Source: Nocardia crassostreae (GTDB lineage Bacteria; Actinomycetota; Actinomycetes; Mycobacteriales; Mycobacteriaceae). Taken from it: a stretch of 64,000 nt of DNA. Of this stretch, positions 63,022 to 64,000 are shown piece after piece. Location of the stretch: the NCBI RefSeq assembly GCF_001613405.1, contig NZ_BDCH01000012.1, positions 372,001 to 436,000 of the forward strand. The letters run 5' to 3'. Each line of letters starts with the position of its first letter. Position 1 is the first letter of the stretch. Position numbers and translations under genes: made by a program. The notes under the pieces are model-generated. The model searched no databases and was not told the origin of the DNA. It saw only the letters and a list, made by a program, of their open reading frames with translations.

Positions 63022-63279
63022 TCAGATAATGCCCCGCTTGAGCCTGCGGCGTTCCCGCTCCGACAAGCCGCCCCAGATGCCGAAGCGTTCGTCGTTGGCG
63101 AGCGCGTATTCGAGGCATTCGTCGCGGACCTCGCAGCCCATGCAGATCCGCTTGGCCTCGCGGGTGGAGCCGCCCTTCTCCGGGAAGAACGCCTCGGGAT
63201 CGGTCTGGGCGCACAGCGCCCGTTCCTGCCACTGCTCGGCCTCGGTCATACGACCACCACGCGAAAAGCTGTCGAACAC
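63022..63279 (-). CDS. whiB2: WhiB2/WhmD-type iron-sulfur transcription factor
   Basis: The 85-residue product has the four cluster Cys of WhiB proteins (ALCAQTDP, RICMGCEVRDECLEYAL) and the G[IV]WGG turn (GIWGGLSERERRR) followed by a basic C-terminus. It is close to mycobacterial WhmD, essential for septation. The GTG at 63279 is taken; ATG 63249 (MTEAEQWQERAL) is also plausible, and longer forms with an extended N-terminus occur in mycobacteria. It faces fbiA across a 560-base gap. Confidence 0.92.
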   Translation of the reverse strand: MFDSFSRGGRMTEAEQWQERALCAQTDPEAFFPEKGGSTREAKRICMGCEVRDECLEYALANDERFGIWGGLSERERRRLKRGII

Positions 63280-63843
63280 TTCGTCATTGCCCCCGGTGAC
63301 GATCAGACTCAGGCGCGGGGGTTCGGGCTGGTACTGAGCGCGTGCCCATTGGCCGCCCCCCCTGCCGCATCGTCATCGGTTCACCCCCCTCGTTTCCGTT
63401 CCATTCGTCGGCGCAGAAGCCAGGTGCTGCGCCAGCTGTGGAATCGGATTGCGATACACCGCCCGGAATGCCTGACGGGGCCAGCTCATCGGCCATCGCT
63501 CCGCCTCCTCACTGTGTGTTAGCGCAGAATGATTTTTCCGCCGGAACCGATCCCACCGACGGCCCAACACCGCGGCGTAGTCCCGCGGCCATCCCCGAGC
63601 TGTTCGCCACTCCGATGATGCGAACGCGTGTTCGAAAAGCCGTCCGCGCCTTGAGCTCTCGCGCGGACCCGGAATGACATGCCTGTGATTAGACACGCCG
63701 GGCGCGGTGATGGTCAAGCTGCCGAAGCTATTCCGTTACCATCTCGGACCCCCTTCGACGGGGTTCCCGCAGATCAAACAGCAAATTGTCAGCAAATGGA
63801 CTGTTGAGAGTTTGCACGCCCGCAACGCATAGGCTGTGCGGAT
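63280..63843. other. Long non-coding region between whiB2 and fbiA
   Basis: No reading frame in these 564 bases has credible coding character. It includes TAGGCT at 63830-63835, 9 bases before the fbiA start. The whiB2 promoter and a long 5' leader probably lie in the left two thirds; long leaders precede whmD in relatives. I saw no riboswitch or clear hairpin. Confidence 0.5.
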
Positions 63844-64000
63844 GTGACTCGAGAACAAGCGGAGACCGCGCCCGGCACCGGACTGCGGATCGCGGTACTG
63901 GTCGGTGGAGTCGGCGGCGCGCGGTTCCTGCAGGGCGTGCGTGAACTGGCGCCCGGCGCGGACGTGACGGCCATCGTGAACGTGGGCGACGACGTCTGGA
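63844..64000 (+). CDS. fbiA: 2-phospho-L-lactate transferase, F420 biosynthesis (partial)
   Basis: Only the first 52 codons are in the window; the gene runs off the right edge. GTG 63844 leads into LRIAVLVGGVGGARFLQGV and VTAIVNVGDDVW, the CofD/FbiA N-terminus that binds the nucleotide-lactyl donor in coenzyme F420 assembly. The place beside whiB2 matches Rv3261 in M. tuberculosis; fbiB should follow outside the window. TAGGCT lies 9 bases upstream. Confidence 0.9.
   Translation, partial: MTREQAETAPGTGLRIAVLVGGVGGARFLQGVRELAPGADVTAIVNVGDDVW

Noticed and set aside
63284..63496. 70-codon minus-strand ORF upstream of whiB2
   Set aside because: No ribosome site or recognisable composition; more likely whiB2 leader DNA.

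Overview
The window is high-GC actinobacterial DNA, most likely from Nocardia or a close relative in the Mycobacteriales. The evidence is the right-hand block (about 40.2-64 kb), whose gene set and order match the mycobacterial Rv3255c-Rv3268 neighbourhood: a TIGR03089 protein, an LCP ligase, rmlD, wbbL, a mannose-1-phosphate guanylyltransferase, manA, a TobH-like SIS protein, phosphomannomutase, a DUF3499 protein, an Rv3259-like protein, whiB2 and the start of fbiA. Many genes start with GTG or TTG, neighbours often overlap by 1-4 bases, and several starts look leaderless. No tRNA, rRNA or CRISPR array was seen.

Layout. 0-11 kb: metabolism and repair (a nitrilase-family hydrolase, a DEAD-box helicase, acyl-CoA dehydrogenases, a CaiB CoA-transferase with an HMG-CoA-lyase-like partner, a TauD-family protein, endonuclease IV). 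11.5-18.5 kb: two tandem receptor-type Ser/Thr kinases sharing one unrecognised ectodomain, then a MacB-like ABC exporter. 18.5-21.9 kb, minus strand: a type-VII-secretion-like module with a small helical protein, a 768-residue WxG-containing protein, a lipoprotein carrying a copy of that protein's C-terminal domain, and a small acidic protein. 22.7-30.3 kb: a four-gene operon of SWIM zinc finger, MoxR-type AAA ATPase, DUF5682 and VWA proteins, with the same protein set as the uncharacterised Escherichia coli yehQ-yehL-yehM-yehP genes. 30.3-32.7 kb, minus strand: a second secretion-like module (YbaB-like protein, helical protein, effector-like protein, lipoprotein). 32.9-35.9 kb: a broken third kinase, an FmdB zinc ribbon and a stand-alone tnpB with a right-end hairpin. 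36-40.1 kb: a carboxylesterase and two tandem cytochromes P450. 40.2-46 kb: cell-wall linker and nucleotide-sugar genes. 46-53.6 kb: a TetR locus with repeated operator-like boxes, an FAD oxidoreductase, a LAL-type LuxR regulator and small secreted or membrane proteins. 53.6-64 kb: two CDF transporters, a two-component system and the mannose/whiB2/fbiA block.

A recurring oddity is that otherwise well-preserved genes carry small lesions. Six carry an in-frame TAG with coding sequence continuing in the same frame on both sides (5190, 8337, 13951, 19040, 31098, 51466). One carries a TGA (52473), one a 2-base frameshift (the AAA ATPase), one several frameshifts (kinase 3), and one an apparent 12-base deletion that removes the iron-binding HxD motif (the TauD-family protein). 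TAG also ends several intact genes here, so simple pseudogenisation or sequence error is the default reading, but the pattern deserves a check.
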